Shown here: positions 26,196 through 35,199 of the stretch, piece after piece
Position numbering within the stretch: the stretch's first letter is position 1
Layout of the letters: each line of letters opens with the position of its first letter
Notes under the pieces: model-generated
Databases searched by the model: none
What the model was told of the DNA's origin: nothing
The model's input: the letters and a program-made list of their open reading frames with translations, nothing else
Assembly (NCBI GenBank): GCA_964635065.1
Contig: CAZWMK010000001.1
Location: 1 to 64,000 of the forward strand
DNA: 64,000 nt
Reading direction: 5' to 3'
Source of the DNA: CAZWMK01 sp964635065
Lineage (GTDB): Bacteria > Pseudomonadota > Alphaproteobacteria > Sphingomonadales > Sphingomonadaceae
Position numbers and translations under genes: made by a program

Positions 26196-28226
26196 ATGGC
26201 GAAATCTTCCAGTTCCGGCTCGCGCGGGCCTGTTGCGCGCTTTTTCATCACACTGCTCAAGATCGGTGTCGGTCTTGGCCTTCTGGGCGCGGTTCTGCTT
26301 GTCGCCGCTGTTGCCATGTCGATGGCGTCGCTCCCTTCTTACGAGCGGATGATGCGTTCGCCGGTCGGACAGGCGATCCAGGTCAAAAGCGCAGACGGCG
26401 CGGTTCTGGTCACGGTCGGACCAAGCTATGGCGAATGGCTGCGCTATTCGGAAATCCCGCAGGTGATGGTCGACGCGATGATCGCGGTCGAGGACCGGCG
26501 CTTTCCATGGCACCCCGGTGTCGATCCGATCGGCACCGCACGCGCGCTTTATGTGAACATGAAGGCGGGCCGCAAGGTGCAGGGCGGATCGACCATCACC
26601 CAGCAGCTGGCGCGCAACATCTTCCTGACGTCGCAGCGCGCCTATGGCCGCAAGGTGCGCGAGGCGATCCTCGCCCTTGCCATCGAACAGCGGTTCAGCA
26701 AGCAGGAAATTCTCGCCCTTTATCTCAACCGCGTCTATTTTGGCGGCGGTGCCTACGGCATCGATGCCGCCAGCCGCAAGTTTTTCGGCCACAGCGCCCG
26801 CACACTGAACCTTGAAGAAGCCGCCATCATTGCAGGGCTTGTGAAAGCCCCGTCGCGCTATGCCCCATCCGCCGATGCCGAACGCGCACGCGGCCGGGCT
26901 TCGGTTGTGCTCGATACCATGCTCGACGCAGAAAAAATCATCCCCGACGAGGCGGCCCAAGCCAAAACCGCGTTGAAAGCACTGCGCTTCTCGCCCCAGC
27001 CGCGCCAGAATAATGTGCGCTATTTCACCGACTGGGCCTTGGCCGAGCTGGAAACCCTGACCGACGAGACCATCGAGCCGCTGGTGGTCACCACCACGCT
27101 GATATCGTCGATGCAAAAAGCGGGCGAAGACGCCGTGCTGGCGACCACCCCCGAAGGCGCCCAAGGCGCACTTGTCGCCCTCTCGACCGACGGTGCGATC
27201 CGCGCGATGATCGGCGGGCGCGATTATATCTCGTCGATCTACAACCGGGCCGCAACCGCCCGCCGCCAGCCCGGTTCGGCCTTCAAGCTTTTCGTCTATC
27301 TGGCGGCCATCGAAGATGGCGTATCGCCCGACGACGTTTTCATCGATGAACCGATGACCATCGACAACTGGTCACCGCGTAACAGCACCGGCCAATATGT
27401 CGGCGAAATCAGCGTGCGCGATGCCTTTGCCCTGTCGGTCAACACCGTGGCGGTGCAGCTGGCGGGCCGCGTCGGCTATGGCACGGTCTCGGACATGGCG
27501 CGGCGCTTTGGCATATCGACACCGATTTCAACGAAACCGTCGATGGCGCTTGGCACGTCCGATGTCACGCTTCTGGAAATGACGGCCGCCTATGCAGCTG
27601 TCGCACGCGGCGGCGTGGAAGTCAGGCCCTATACGATCAGCAAGATCACCACCGCACGCGGCGATGTGCTTTACGAACGCAACGCCACCTCCCCCCGTAT
27701 GCTGGTCGCGCCATGGGTTGCTGCCCGCATGACCGAACTTTTGCAGGCTGCCGTCGAAACCGGTACAGGGCGCGCCGCGCAGATCGGACGCCCCATGGCG
27801 GGCAAAACCGGCACGACAAGTTCCAACAAGGATGGCTGGTTCATCGGCTTTACCGGCGATCTTGTTGCGGGTGTGTGGATGGGCCGGGACGATGCCCGCA
27901 CGGTACGCGGCTTGCAAGGCGGGCGCGCACCGGCACAGGCATTCTCCGCCTTCATGAAAATCGCAACGCAAGGCATGCCGGCGCAGCCGCTGACCACAGA
28001 AGTCATGCTGGATGATGGCACATTGGAACCGGATGCCGAAGTCTATGGCCTGACACCGGAAGGCGAAGACAGCGCGCCACGTCTTGCCGACCCGGATGTG
28101 TACGATCCCGACTATGTCCCGCCGCCTGCGCCGCCCGAAGCCGCCGACACCCCGGATAGCGGACAGCCGCGGCTGGACAGCCAGTGGCTTGGCAATGTGA
28201 TCGACAGAACCGACGAGCCGCGTTAG
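26196..28226 (+). CDS. Class A penicillin-binding protein (PBP1 family)
   Basis: 676 residues. Bifunctional peptidoglycan glycosyltransferase and transpeptidase in the inner membrane. One N-terminal membrane segment (about 25-48); glycosyltransferase motifs EDRRFPWHPGVDPIG, GGSTITQQLARN and LALYLNRVYFGGGAYG; transpeptidase motifs SAFK (SxxK), SVN (SxN) and KTGTTSSNKDGW (KTG). A proline/acid-rich C-terminal tail follows. It is shorter than PBP1a of E. coli (~850), as in PbpC/PBP1-type enzymes. The ATG at 26196 directly follows an in-frame TTG; ATG is preferred. Confidence 0.94.
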   Translation: MAKSSSSGSRGPVARFFITLLKIGVGLGLLGAVLLVAAVAMSMASLPSYERMMRSPVGQAIQVKSADGAVLVTVGPSYGEWLRYSEIPQVMVDAMIAVEDRRFPWHPGVDPIGTARALYVNMKAGRKVQGGSTITQQLARNIFLTSQRAYGRKVREAILALAIEQRFSKQEILALYLNRVYFGGGAYGIDAASRKFFGHSARTLNLEEAAIIAGLVKAPSRYAPSADAERARGRASVVLDTMLDAEKIIPDEAAQAKTALKALRFSPQPRQNNVRYFTDWALAELETLTDETIEPLVVTTTLISSMQKAGEDAVLATTPEGAQGALVALSTDGAIRAMIGGRDYISSIYNRAATARRQPGSAFKLFVYLAAIEDGVSPDDVFIDEPMTIDNWSPRNSTGQYVGEISVRDAFALSVNTVAVQLAGRVGYGTVSDMARRFGISTPISTKPSMALGTSDVTLLEMTAAYAAVARGGVEVRPYTISKITTARGDVLYERNATSPRMLVAPWVAARMTELLQAAVETGTGRAAQIGRPMAGKTGTTSSNKDGWFIGFTGDLVAGVWMGRDDARTVRGLQGGRAPAQAFSAFMKIATQGMPAQPLTTEVMLDDGTLEPDAEVYGLTPEGEDSAPRLADPDVYDPDYVPPPAPPEAADTPDSGQPRLDSQWLGNVIDRTDEPR

Positions 28227-28238
28227 GCCCCTTGTGCG

Positions 28239-28970
28239 TCAGGCTGTGCGGCCAACCCAGTGCAGCGCCGCGCCATGCCGCGCCAGCCATGCGCGCGGCG
28301 CGGCCATGTCGCTGCCATAAAGTTCGGTCGCCAGCTGCCAGAAAGCGCGCCCATGGTTCATGTGCACCAGATGCGCGACCTCGTGCGCCACGACACTGTC
28401 GCGCACCCACGCCGGGGCCAGCATGAGACGCCATGAAAAGGCGAGCGTCGCGTCGTGCGTGCAACTCGCCCAGCGGCTGTGCGGATCGCTGAGCCGGACA
28501 TGACGCACCGCCCGGCCGATTCTGTCCGCGAGCGCCGTGGCACGCGGTGCCATATCGGCCAGTGCCGTACGTCTGAGGCCGCGCGTGATCCGGCCGGACA
28601 GCCCCTCCTCCGGTCCACCGACAAGCAAATGGGTCTCTGTCATCCGCACCGTGCGCGGACGGGTCGCGTCCCAGTCGATACGGATTTCGCGACCATCAAA
28701 GGGAACCGTGGCACCCGGCGCAAAGGGCCGCGCGACAGGCCAGCGTTCGATCTGTCGCGCCAGCCAGGCCTGATGATCTTCAAGAAACGTCAGCCCCTCG
28801 CGCGTTGAGGCCGCAGTGGGCAAGCGCAGGCGCACAATGCCCCGGCTGGCATCCGCTTTCAGTGCCAGCCTGCGCGCACGCGGATTATGGACGATTTCCA
28901 GCGGCAGACAGCGGCCAGCAACCGTCAGGCGATCAGGGACATCCGGCTTGCGCCGCAGGAAACCGATCAC
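28239..28970 (-). CDS. YgjP-like M48-type metallopeptidase (DUF45)
   Basis: 243 residues. Zinc-protease motif HEVAH in VVAHEVAHLVHMNHGRAFW, preceded by RWASCTHDATLAFSWRLMLAP, the signature of the YgjP (DUF45) family. Cytoplasmic by lack of a signal. GTG at 28970 overlaps the upstream gene's stop (GTGA); I prefer this to an upstream in-frame Met because the upstream stretch lies within the UPF0260 gene. Third gene of the sco-UPF0260-ygjP operon. Confidence 0.88.
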   Translation of the reverse strand: MIGFLRRKPDVPDRLTVAGRCLPLEIVHNPRARRLALKADASRGIVRLRLPTAASTREGLTFLEDHQAWLARQIERWPVARPFAPGATVPFDGREIRIDWDATRPRTVRMTETHLLVGGPEEGLSGRITRGLRRTALADMAPRATALADRIGRAVRHVRLSDPHSRWASCTHDATLAFSWRLMLAPAWVRDSVVAHEVAHLVHMNHGRAFWQLATELYGSDMAAPRAWLARHGAALHWVGRTA

Positions 28971-29395
28971 AAATCGCGCTCGACGATATGATGTTCCAGC
29001 GGTCCCGCATCGTCTTCCGAGACCGTCCAGCCACGGACCGATTGTCCGGCCCGGTGCACCGATTCGGGATCTCCCGACACCAGCGGATGCCAATCGGGCA
29101 GGTCTTCGCCATTGGCGACCAGGAGATAGGCACAGGTTGCGGGCAGCCAGTCGAGCTGATGCACCCGTGCCGGCGTCAGGCGCACACATTCAGGCACATG
29201 TGCGCGGCGATTGCGATAGTCCTTGCAGCGCCCGGTGCGACGGTCCAGCAGACGGCAGGCGACGTTGGTCGGAAGCAGTTCGCCCGTTTCCTCGTCCTCC
29301 AGTTTGTGGACGCAACATTTGCCACAGCCGTCGCACAGCGATTCCCACTGTGCGCGGGTCATGCGGTCAAGCGGTGTCGTTCGCCAGAAACTCAT
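28967..29395 (-). CDS. UPF0260 / YcgN-type cysteine-cluster protein
   Basis: 142 residues with the cysteine pattern CDGCGKCC, then CRLLDRRTGRCKDYRNR and VPEC, plus WLPATCAYLL; a UPF0260 (YcgN-like, Fe-S/zinc-cluster type) protein of unknown function. It overlaps the SCO gene by 4 bp (ATGA) and the YgjP gene by 4 bp (GTGA). Confidence 0.92.
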   Translation of the reverse strand: MSFWRTTPLDRMTRAQWESLCDGCGKCCVHKLEDEETGELLPTNVACRLLDRRTGRCKDYRNRRAHVPECVRLTPARVHQLDWLPATCAYLLVANGEDLPDWHPLVSGDPESVHRAGQSVRGWTVSEDDAGPLEHHIVERDL

Positions 29396-30021
29396 TTGAC
29401 GAACTGCGCCAGATCCTTGGCGATGGTTTCAGCGCTCTGGTCGCGGGTGAAAAAGGCAACTGGCGCGCCGGCATCATTCATCAGGTAGATCATCGTGCTA
29501 TGGTCGACGAGATAGTCGACATCGCCTGGCTTCCCCTGTTTCTTGGCATAGACGCGATGGACGGCCATGGCATCCTGCACCTGCTTGGGCGATCCTGTCA
29601 GCCCGATCATGCGCGGATGAAACTGCCGCGCGAAATCGCCAACAGCCGCCGGCGTGTCGCGTTCGGGATCGACGGTGATGAAGATCGGCTGCACCCTGGC
29701 CGCCTGCAACGGGTCCTGCTTTTCCAGCAATTTCAGCGCCTGTCCCAGCTTTTGGGCATCGACGGGACAGATATCGGGGCAATAGGTGTAGCCGAAATAG
29801 ATCAGCCGCCAACGCCCCTTCAGACTGTCATTGGTGACAAGGCGGCTGTTCTGATCGATCAGACTGAAATTTCCGCCAATCGCAGCGCCTGCCAGATTGC
29901 CGATGCGCTCTGCCTCGCTTTGCGGCGCGCCCGGCGTGAAATAGAGCGCTGCACCAGCCGCGCCCAAAATGACAAGCCCGCCAACCAGCCACCCAAGAGG
30001 AAAACGACGCTTCTGTTTCAT
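29392..30021 (-). CDS. SCO1/SenC family copper chaperone
   Basis: 209 residues: N-terminal membrane anchor (about 10-28), then a thioredoxin-like domain with the copper-binding CPDIC, GYTYCPDICPVDAQ, FITVDPERDT and a conserved His (VDHSTMIYL). Such proteins deliver copper to the CuA site of cytochrome oxidase. The start at 30021 puts the anchor at the usual place; ATG 30051 would add ten residues. In Rhodobacter, senC/prrC sits with regBA; here RegB/RegA lie 1.5 kb away, consistent with a respiratory role. Confidence 0.92.
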   Translation of the reverse strand: MKQKRRFPLGWLVGGLVILGAAGAALYFTPGAPQSEAERIGNLAGAAIGGNFSLIDQNSRLVTNDSLKGRWRLIYFGYTYCPDICPVDAQKLGQALKLLEKQDPLQAARVQPIFITVDPERDTPAAVGDFARQFHPRMIGLTGSPKQVQDAMAVHRVYAKKQGKPGDVDYLVDHSTMIYLMNDAGAPVAFFTRDQSAETIAKDLAQFVK

Positions 30022-30090
30022 CTGGCCGTCCAACACACTATATGAAATCATCCAAGCTCGTCTTCATATGTGTTTTTCTGAAGGATTGCC

Positions 30091-30708
30091 ATGTCCCGGA
30101 TGCGTCGGTTGATCGTTGCCCTAGCGATGGGTGCTGTTGCTGCCACCATGACGGCGCCCGCCAGTGCCGGCTTTTCTGACGGCTATCTTTTTCTGAAGGC
30201 CGTGCGCGACAAGGACGTGCTGGAAGCCAAGAAATATGCCGACCAGCCCGGCTCGACGATCATCAACGCGCGCAGCCCCGATACGGGGGAAATGGCGATG
30301 CACATCGTTGTACGGCGCCGTGACGCACCGTGGATCGGTTTTCTTCATGGCCTTGGCGCCAATGTCGATGCCCGCGACCGTAGTGGCGCCACACCGCTCG
30401 TCATTGCCGCCGAACTCGGCTTTGTCGAAGGCGTGCGGGTGCTGACCGTGCTGAAAGCCAACGTCAATATCGCCAATAACGCTGGTGAAACGCCGCTCAT
30501 CAAGGCAGTGCACAATCGCGATGCCGCAAGCGCCCGCCTGCTTCTGGACAATGGCGCCAACCCTGATCTGTCGGATAATATCGCTGGCCTCTCGGCACGC
30601 GACTATGCCCAGAATGACCGCCGCGCCGCCGCCATCCTCAGGCTGATCGAGGAGTCCGACAAGAAAGACCAGACGAAAAAGGCCGCAGTCGCCGGACCCG
30701 GCCTCTAG
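30091..30708 (+). CDS. Exported ankyrin-repeat protein
   Basis: 205 residues with a signal peptide (about 1-26, APASAG). Ankyrin repeats follow: ARSPDTGEMAMHIVVRRRD, ARDRSGATPLVIAAELGF, ANNAGETPLIKAVHNRD and LSDNIAGLSARDYAQ, roughly four to five. Ankyrin repeats mediate protein-protein contacts; the partner is unknown. It is divergent from the SCO gene with ~70 bp between starts. The charged C-terminal tail (EESDKKDQTKKA) has no recognisable motif. Confidence 0.88.
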   Translation: MSRMRRLIVALAMGAVAATMTAPASAGFSDGYLFLKAVRDKDVLEAKKYADQPGSTIINARSPDTGEMAMHIVVRRRDAPWIGFLHGLGANVDARDRSGATPLVIAAELGFVEGVRVLTVLKANVNIANNAGETPLIKAVHNRDAASARLLLDNGANPDLSDNIAGLSARDYAQNDRRAAAILRLIEESDKKDQTKKAAVAGPGL

Positions 30709-30786
30709 AGTATTGTCCATTCACGCTGACGCGCCGGCTTTTCGCCGTTTCCGGTCCAGCCTGATCGGTAACGGCGCTGGGGTAGG

Positions 30787-31413
30787 TCAGCGTGGCCGCC
30801 GGTTGACGTAAACGACGCGCCAGTCCCCACCCAGCCCCGCGCCCGGCACATGGTCGATACGCGTGGTCGACAGATTCTCGACACTGATCGTCAATGCCCG
30901 GTCCAGATCGATGCCCAGTGCATGCGCAAGCGCGGCGCGGATCGTGCCGCCATGGGCAACGGCGACGATATGACCACCGCCCGTGCGCGCAGTCCATTCA
31001 TCCATTGCCGCCGCCACACGCGCCGCCACCATGCGGAAACTCTCGCCACCAGGCGGAAGGTCGTCTGCCGTCGTCATCCAGTGCTTGTGGCGCAGCCCTC
31101 CGTCATCGGCGCGCCGGATCTCATCCAGTTCGCGGCCATGCCAGTCGCCATAATGCTGTTCGGCCAGCCGGTCTTCGACATGGCGCGCATCATGCGCCCA
31201 GCCTTGGGCAACAATGGCATCGGCGGTCGCTTCGGTTCGCCTGAGACCGGTTGTCAAAAGCAGCGCCGACTGTGGCAGAAAACCCGCCAGCCCCTGAAAA
31301 GAGGACATATCGCTGCAATCGGCCGGCTCGTCGGGCGTGGCGTAAAGCAGCGATTTCGGCGCATTAATGACGGGTGCATGCCGCACGAAATGCCAGCGCG
31401 TGATCCTGGACAC
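30787..31413 (-). CDS. Histidine phosphatase family protein
   Basis: 208 residues from a GTG that follows GGGAGG with 6-nt spacing. The phosphohistidine motif is FVRHAPV, with LRRTEATADAI, EQHYGDWHGRELDEI and a second catalytic His in VAVAHGGTIRAALA. This fits CobC/PhoE-type phosphatases; the substrate is unknown. The 59 codons upstream of the GTG in the same frame lack homology and overlap the divergent RegB region. Confidence 0.87.
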   Translation of the reverse strand: MSRITRWHFVRHAPVINAPKSLLYATPDEPADCSDMSSFQGLAGFLPQSALLLTTGLRRTEATADAIVAQGWAHDARHVEDRLAEQHYGDWHGRELDEIRRADDGGLRHKHWMTTADDLPPGGESFRMVAARVAAAMDEWTARTGGGHIVAVAHGGTIRAALAHALGIDLDRALTISVENLSTTRIDHVPGAGLGGDWRVVYVNRRPR

Positions 31414-31497
31414 TGCAATCCTCCCATGACTGTTGCGCGCCGCTTGCCGGATTTTGACATTCCCGGCAAGCTGAGGTGCGACATATGCGCACGTGAA

Positions 31498-31534
31498 TTG
31501 GGCGAAACCGCGAAGGCCTGCTATATCAACGCTG
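31498..31534 (+). promoter_or_regulatory. Possible promoter for regB with leaderless start
   Basis: TTGGGC, an 18-bp spacer and TATATC, the last 7 bp before the GTG at 31534. If real, transcription would begin at or near the start codon, giving a leaderless message, which would fit the missing Shine-Dalgarno. Confidence 0.3.
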
Positions 31535-32832
31535 TGATAGACCGTTCCCGCCTCCCCGAAGCGCTCGGACAGCCCGGCGTGCGCGTGCACACGCTTCTGC
31601 TGATCCGCTGGATGGCGATCATCGGACAGTCACTGACGCTGGCCATTGTGGCCATATGGCTTGATTTCCAATTTCCGCGTCTGGCAACGGCAGCCACGGT
31701 TCTGGCATCGGTTGCACTCAATGTCAGTCTCACCGCCTTTTATCGGCCCGGCAGCCGGGTGGTCGGGGCCGAGGCGATGCTCCACCTTGGTTTTGATCTC
31801 GTCCAGCTTGGGGTGCTGCTTTACCTGACCGGCGGCCTGTTCAATCCTTTTTGCCTGCTGCTCATCGTCCCGGTGACGATCGCGGCGACACTTTTGTGCA
31901 CGCGCACCACGTTCATCCTCATCATGCTTTCCCTTGGCATCATCGCGGTGCTGTTCTTCTGGTCGTTGCCGCTCCCATGGAAGGGCGTGATCCCGACCCT
32001 GCCCACCGCCTACCGGCTGGGCCATGCGGCGGCCCTTGTCTTCACGCTCGTGTTTCTTGCGCTTTACGCCCTGAGCGTGGCCAGTGAAGCGCGGCGTTGG
32101 CAGCAGGCGCTGGTGGCCACCCAGGCGGCGCTCGAGCGCGAAACGAAGATGTCGGCACTGGGCGCGCTCGCAGCAGCGGCAGCGCATGAACTGGGGGGGC
32201 CATTGGGCACGATCACCCTCGTCGCCCGCGATCTTGAGGACGCGCTGGCGGGCGATCCGGATTTCGGTGCCGATGTCGCGCTTTTGACCGCCGAGGCCAA
32301 ACGTGCAGGCGCCATTCTTTCGGGCATCGCCCAGCGCGCCGAGGCGACAGAGCCGTTCAGCAATGTCAGCATGGCCGCGCTGCTGCATGAAATCGCGCAG
32401 CCGCACAGCCATGCTGACATCGAAATCATGGTTGAAACCGATCATGCCGGTTCGATCACCATCGCCCGCACGCCCGAACTGGTGCACGGGCTGGCCAATA
32501 TCATCGACAATGCCGTGCGCCATGCGAAAAGCCGCGTCATGCTGCTGGCCAGCGCCACAGAGACACAGGTGGCGCTGTCGATCAGCGATGATGGCGACGG
32601 CTTTGCGGATGATGTGCTGCCCAAACTTGGCGAGCCTTATCTCGGCCCATCAATCTCGCGACGCGGCGGCATGGGGCTTGGCGTCTTCATTGCCACGACC
32701 CTGCTGGAACGGACCGGCGCCCGGCTGCGTTTCGAGAACGGCCCGCATTCAGGCGCGTACGTGACCGCGACCTGGCCACGCGCTCAACTGGAACAGGCCA
32801 CAGACAACAAGGACACCAGTCATGCCGCATGA
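31534..32832 (+). CDS. regB: RegB/PrrB/ActS-type redox sensor histidine kinase
   Basis: About 432 residues from GTG 31534, which gives the family's usual N-terminus just before the first membrane segment (VRVHTLLLIRWMAIIGQ). About six membrane segments follow; GGLFNPF matches the quinone-sensing GGxxNPF heptapeptide; H-box AAAAHELGGPLGTI; HATPase motifs NIIDNAVRHA, SDDGDGFADDV, GGMGLGVFIA. RegB senses the ubiquinone pool and, with RegA, controls respiration, photosynthesis or nitrogen genes in alphaproteobacteria. ATG 31426 would add 36 residues but leaves only 12 bp to the divergent gene's start. The stop overlaps the regA start region. Confidence 0.88.
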   Translation: MIDRSRLPEALGQPGVRVHTLLLIRWMAIIGQSLTLAIVAIWLDFQFPRLATAATVLASVALNVSLTAFYRPGSRVVGAEAMLHLGFDLVQLGVLLYLTGGLFNPFCLLLIVPVTIAATLLCTRTTFILIMLSLGIIAVLFFWSLPLPWKGVIPTLPTAYRLGHAAALVFTLVFLALYALSVASEARRWQQALVATQAALERETKMSALGALAAAAAHELGGPLGTITLVARDLEDALAGDPDFGADVALLTAEAKRAGAILSGIAQRAEATEPFSNVSMAALLHEIAQPHSHADIEIMVETDHAGSITIARTPELVHGLANIIDNAVRHAKSRVMLLASATETQVALSISDDGDGFADDVLPKLGEPYLGPSISRRGGMGLGVFIATTLLERTGARLRFENGPHSGAYVTATWPRAQLEQATDNKDTSHAA

Positions 32833-33388
32833 TCAACTGCCCGTGACGGATCAACCGCTTGCGTCTCCCGCTTCGTTGCTTCTGGTGGACGATGACAATG
32901 CCTTCCGCCAACGTCTGGCGCTGACCCTGGAACGACGTGGCTTTGCCGTGACCCAGGCCGACAGCGTTGCCAGTGCGCGTGTCGTGGCGGCGCAGCTGAA
33001 ACCGACCCACACCATACTCGACATGCGCCTCGAAGACGGCCACGGCCTCGATCTCGTGGCGGAATTGCGTGCGTTGCGACCAGATGTCCGCATCGTCATG
33101 CTGACCGGATACGGCAACCTCGCTACTGCCGTCTCCGCCATCAAGGCAGGCGCCGTTGATTATCTCGCCAAGCCTGCTGATCCTGATGACATCATCCGCG
33201 CCCTGATGGCCGACAATGAAAGCAAGCCAGCTGCGCCCGACGAGCCGATGACCGCCGATCGTGTGCGCTGGGAGCATATCCAGCGCGTATACGAACTGTG
33301 CGACCGCAATGTTTCGGAGACGGCCCGCCGTTTGAAAATGCACCGTCGGACGCTGCAACGTATCCTCGCCAAACGCTCGCCGCGCTGA
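32822..33388 (+). CDS. regA: RegA/PrrA/ActR-type response regulator
   Basis: 188 residues: receiver domain with LLLVDDDNAFRQRL, phosphoacceptor in ILDMRLEDG, MLTGYGN and YLAKPAD, a proline hinge, then a Fis-type helix-turn-helix (VSETARRLKMHRRTLQRILAKR) almost identical to the very conserved RegA DNA-binding end. It overlaps the regB 3' end by 11 bp, as expected for a co-translated pair. Confidence 0.96.
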   Translation: MPHDQLPVTDQPLASPASLLLVDDDNAFRQRLALTLERRGFAVTQADSVASARVVAAQLKPTHTILDMRLEDGHGLDLVAELRALRPDVRIVMLTGYGNLATAVSAIKAGAVDYLAKPADPDDIIRALMADNESKPAAPDEPMTADRVRWEHIQRVYELCDRNVSETARRLKMHRRTLQRILAKRSPR

Positions 33389-33431
33389 AGCCGCGCCGGC
33401 CCCGCTTGATACACATTTGTTTCCAGCGTAC

Positions 33432-33449
33432 TTTACTCTCCTGTGTAAA
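33432..33449. promoter_or_regulatory. Short inverted repeat TTTAC-N8-GTAAA, possible operator
   Basis: Five-base arms, 8-base spacer, 60 bp before the Rieske oxygenase start. A TetR/LacI-type operator is possible, but no adjacent regulator of that type is present, so evidence is weak. Confidence 0.2.
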
Positions 33450-33508
33450 CAATATGCGGGACGCACCGGATGGATTGTCTGTCCAGCGTATCCGGTCGGG
33501 GAGTGAAC

Positions 33509-34945
33509 ATGACGATCCAGATCCAGCGTCCGCGCCTGTCCACCATGCCGCGAGACGGCAGTACCAGCCTGGTTCGGGGCGAGGCGCGCTGCCCCGGCCC
33601 GTCGGTGCAGGACCTGATTGCCGCCGACATCAACCCCGCGCCAGCCGTGCTGCGCGAACAACATTATGAATTTCTGGGCGATGCCGACATTCCCGCCGAC
33701 CGCTATGTGACGCAGGACTTCTTCAACCGCGAGATGGACAAGGTGTGGAAGCGCACCTGGCAATGGGCCTGCCGCGAAGAACATATCCCGGAAGCCGGCG
33801 ATTATTATGTCTATGAGGTCGGCCCGTTTTCGGTGATCGTCATGCGCCAGCGCGACCATTCGGTGAAGGCGTTTCTGAACACCTGCCTGCATCGCGGCAC
33901 CAAACTGCGCGCCTGCGAGGGCGAGGGATCAACCAAGAATCTGCGTTGCCCCTATCATGGCTGGACGTGGAACATCGATGGCACGCTGGAATCCGTGCCG
34001 TGCGCCTGGGACTTTCCGCATGTCGAAGCGGAAAAATATGGCCTTCTCGACGTCAAGACCGGTCTGTGGGGCGGCTTTGTTTTCATCAATCTCGATACCG
34101 ACCCGCAACCGTTCGAGTCGTTTCTGGAAGTCCTGCCTGAACATTTTGCCAACTGGGACCTGTCACGACGCTATGTTTCGCTGCACATGTCCAAGGAGTT
34201 GCACTGCAACTGGAAAACGGCCATGGCCGCATTCCTTGAGTCCTATCATGTTTTCGAGACACACCCGCAACTGCTGCAGGGCGTCAGTGACGCCAATGTC
34301 CAATATGATATCTATGGCGACCATGTCGGACGCTTCTATGCCGTCTCTGGCGCCACAAGTCCGCATCTCGACAATCCTGTCTCTGATCAGGAGCTGGTGA
34401 ACACCATGATCATGGGCGACCGCTCACTTGTCAGCGACGATCTGGTGATCAAGGAAGGAGAGACAGCACGCACCGTCATGGCCCGCCATTTGCGCAAAGC
34501 CCTGAGCGCGCAATATCAATGCGACCTCTCGCATTACTCCGATGCCGAAGTGATCGACACCATCCACTATAATCTGTTTCCCAACACGGTATTGCACCCC
34601 GGCTTGTCCCTGCCGATGGTCTATCGCTTCCGTCCGATCGGCATGAACCCCGACCGCACGCTGTTCGAGATTCTGTTCCTGCGGCCGGTGCCCGACCATG
34701 GCGAGCGTCCCGCACCAGCGCAGTGCGTTCATGTCAAAGAAGAAGAAAGCTATACCATCGTCCCGGGCATGGACCCGGGTCTGGGAAGCGTTTACGATCA
34801 GGATACGGCCAATCTGCGGGCCCAGCAGCAGGGATTCATGAACGCCGTCATGGCCGGGCGTAAAACAGGCGAAACACTGGGAAATTATCAGGAAATCCGG
34901 CTGCGTCATTTTAACCGCACCATAGACAAATATATGGCGCGCTAG
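33509..34945 (+). CDS. Rieske aromatic-ring-hydroxylating dioxygenase, alpha subunit-like
   Basis: 478 residues. Rieske [2Fe-2S] motif CLHRG...CPYHGW around residues 118-141, then the mononuclear-iron domain (AFLESYHVFETHPQ, where the conserved E..YH..xxH iron ligands lie). It resembles alpha subunits of ring-hydroxylating oxygenases and steroid/terpenoid-type Rieske oxygenases; the substrate is unknown and no beta subunit, ferredoxin or reductase gene is adjacent. ATG 33509 has GGGGAG upstream and is preferred over an earlier in-frame Met. Confidence 0.88.
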   Translation: MTIQIQRPRLSTMPRDGSTSLVRGEARCPGPSVQDLIAADINPAPAVLREQHYEFLGDADIPADRYVTQDFFNREMDKVWKRTWQWACREEHIPEAGDYYVYEVGPFSVIVMRQRDHSVKAFLNTCLHRGTKLRACEGEGSTKNLRCPYHGWTWNIDGTLESVPCAWDFPHVEAEKYGLLDVKTGLWGGFVFINLDTDPQPFESFLEVLPEHFANWDLSRRYVSLHMSKELHCNWKTAMAAFLESYHVFETHPQLLQGVSDANVQYDIYGDHVGRFYAVSGATSPHLDNPVSDQELVNTMIMGDRSLVSDDLVIKEGETARTVMARHLRKALSAQYQCDLSHYSDAEVIDTIHYNLFPNTVLHPGLSLPMVYRFRPIGMNPDRTLFEILFLRPVPDHGERPAPAQCVHVKEEESYTIVPGMDPGLGSVYDQDTANLRAQQQGFMNAVMAGRKTGETLGNYQEIRLRHFNRTIDKYMAR

Positions 34946-34983
34946 GCTGTGACGGCACGTCTGTTCCTGCCGAGGATCGGAGC

Positions 34984-35178
34984 ATGGCAGAAATCATCAA
35001 TCTGAATCGCGTGCGCAAGGCGAAGGCGCGCAGCGACAAGGCCGTGAGCGCCGCAGCCAATCGCGCCCGATTTGGGCGGAGCAAGGCGGAGAAAAAGGCC
35101 GAACAACTGACCGCCGATCGGCTGGGACGCGTGCTCGATGGCGCCCGCCGTGATCCGCCCGCGCCTGCAGAGGATTGA
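34984..35178 (+). CDS. DUF4169 family protein
   Basis: 64 residues; recognised by EIINLNRVRKAKARSDK and NRARFGRSKAEKKAE, the pattern of DUF4169. Highly basic and helical, possibly nucleic-acid-associated, function unknown. It follows the Rieske gene by 38 bp on the same strand and converges on the semialdehyde dehydrogenase. Normal length for the family. Confidence 0.87.
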   Translation: MAEIINLNRVRKAKARSDKAVSAAANRARFGRSKAEKKAEQLTADRLGRVLDGARRDPPAPAED

Positions 35179-35199
35179 AGGGGCGCCGGCCCGACGGCG

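Noticed and set aside
30850..31533. Upstream extension of the RegB frame by ~228 codons
   Set aside because: It runs antisense to the histidine phosphatase gene and lacks homology; the kinase begins just before its first membrane segment.
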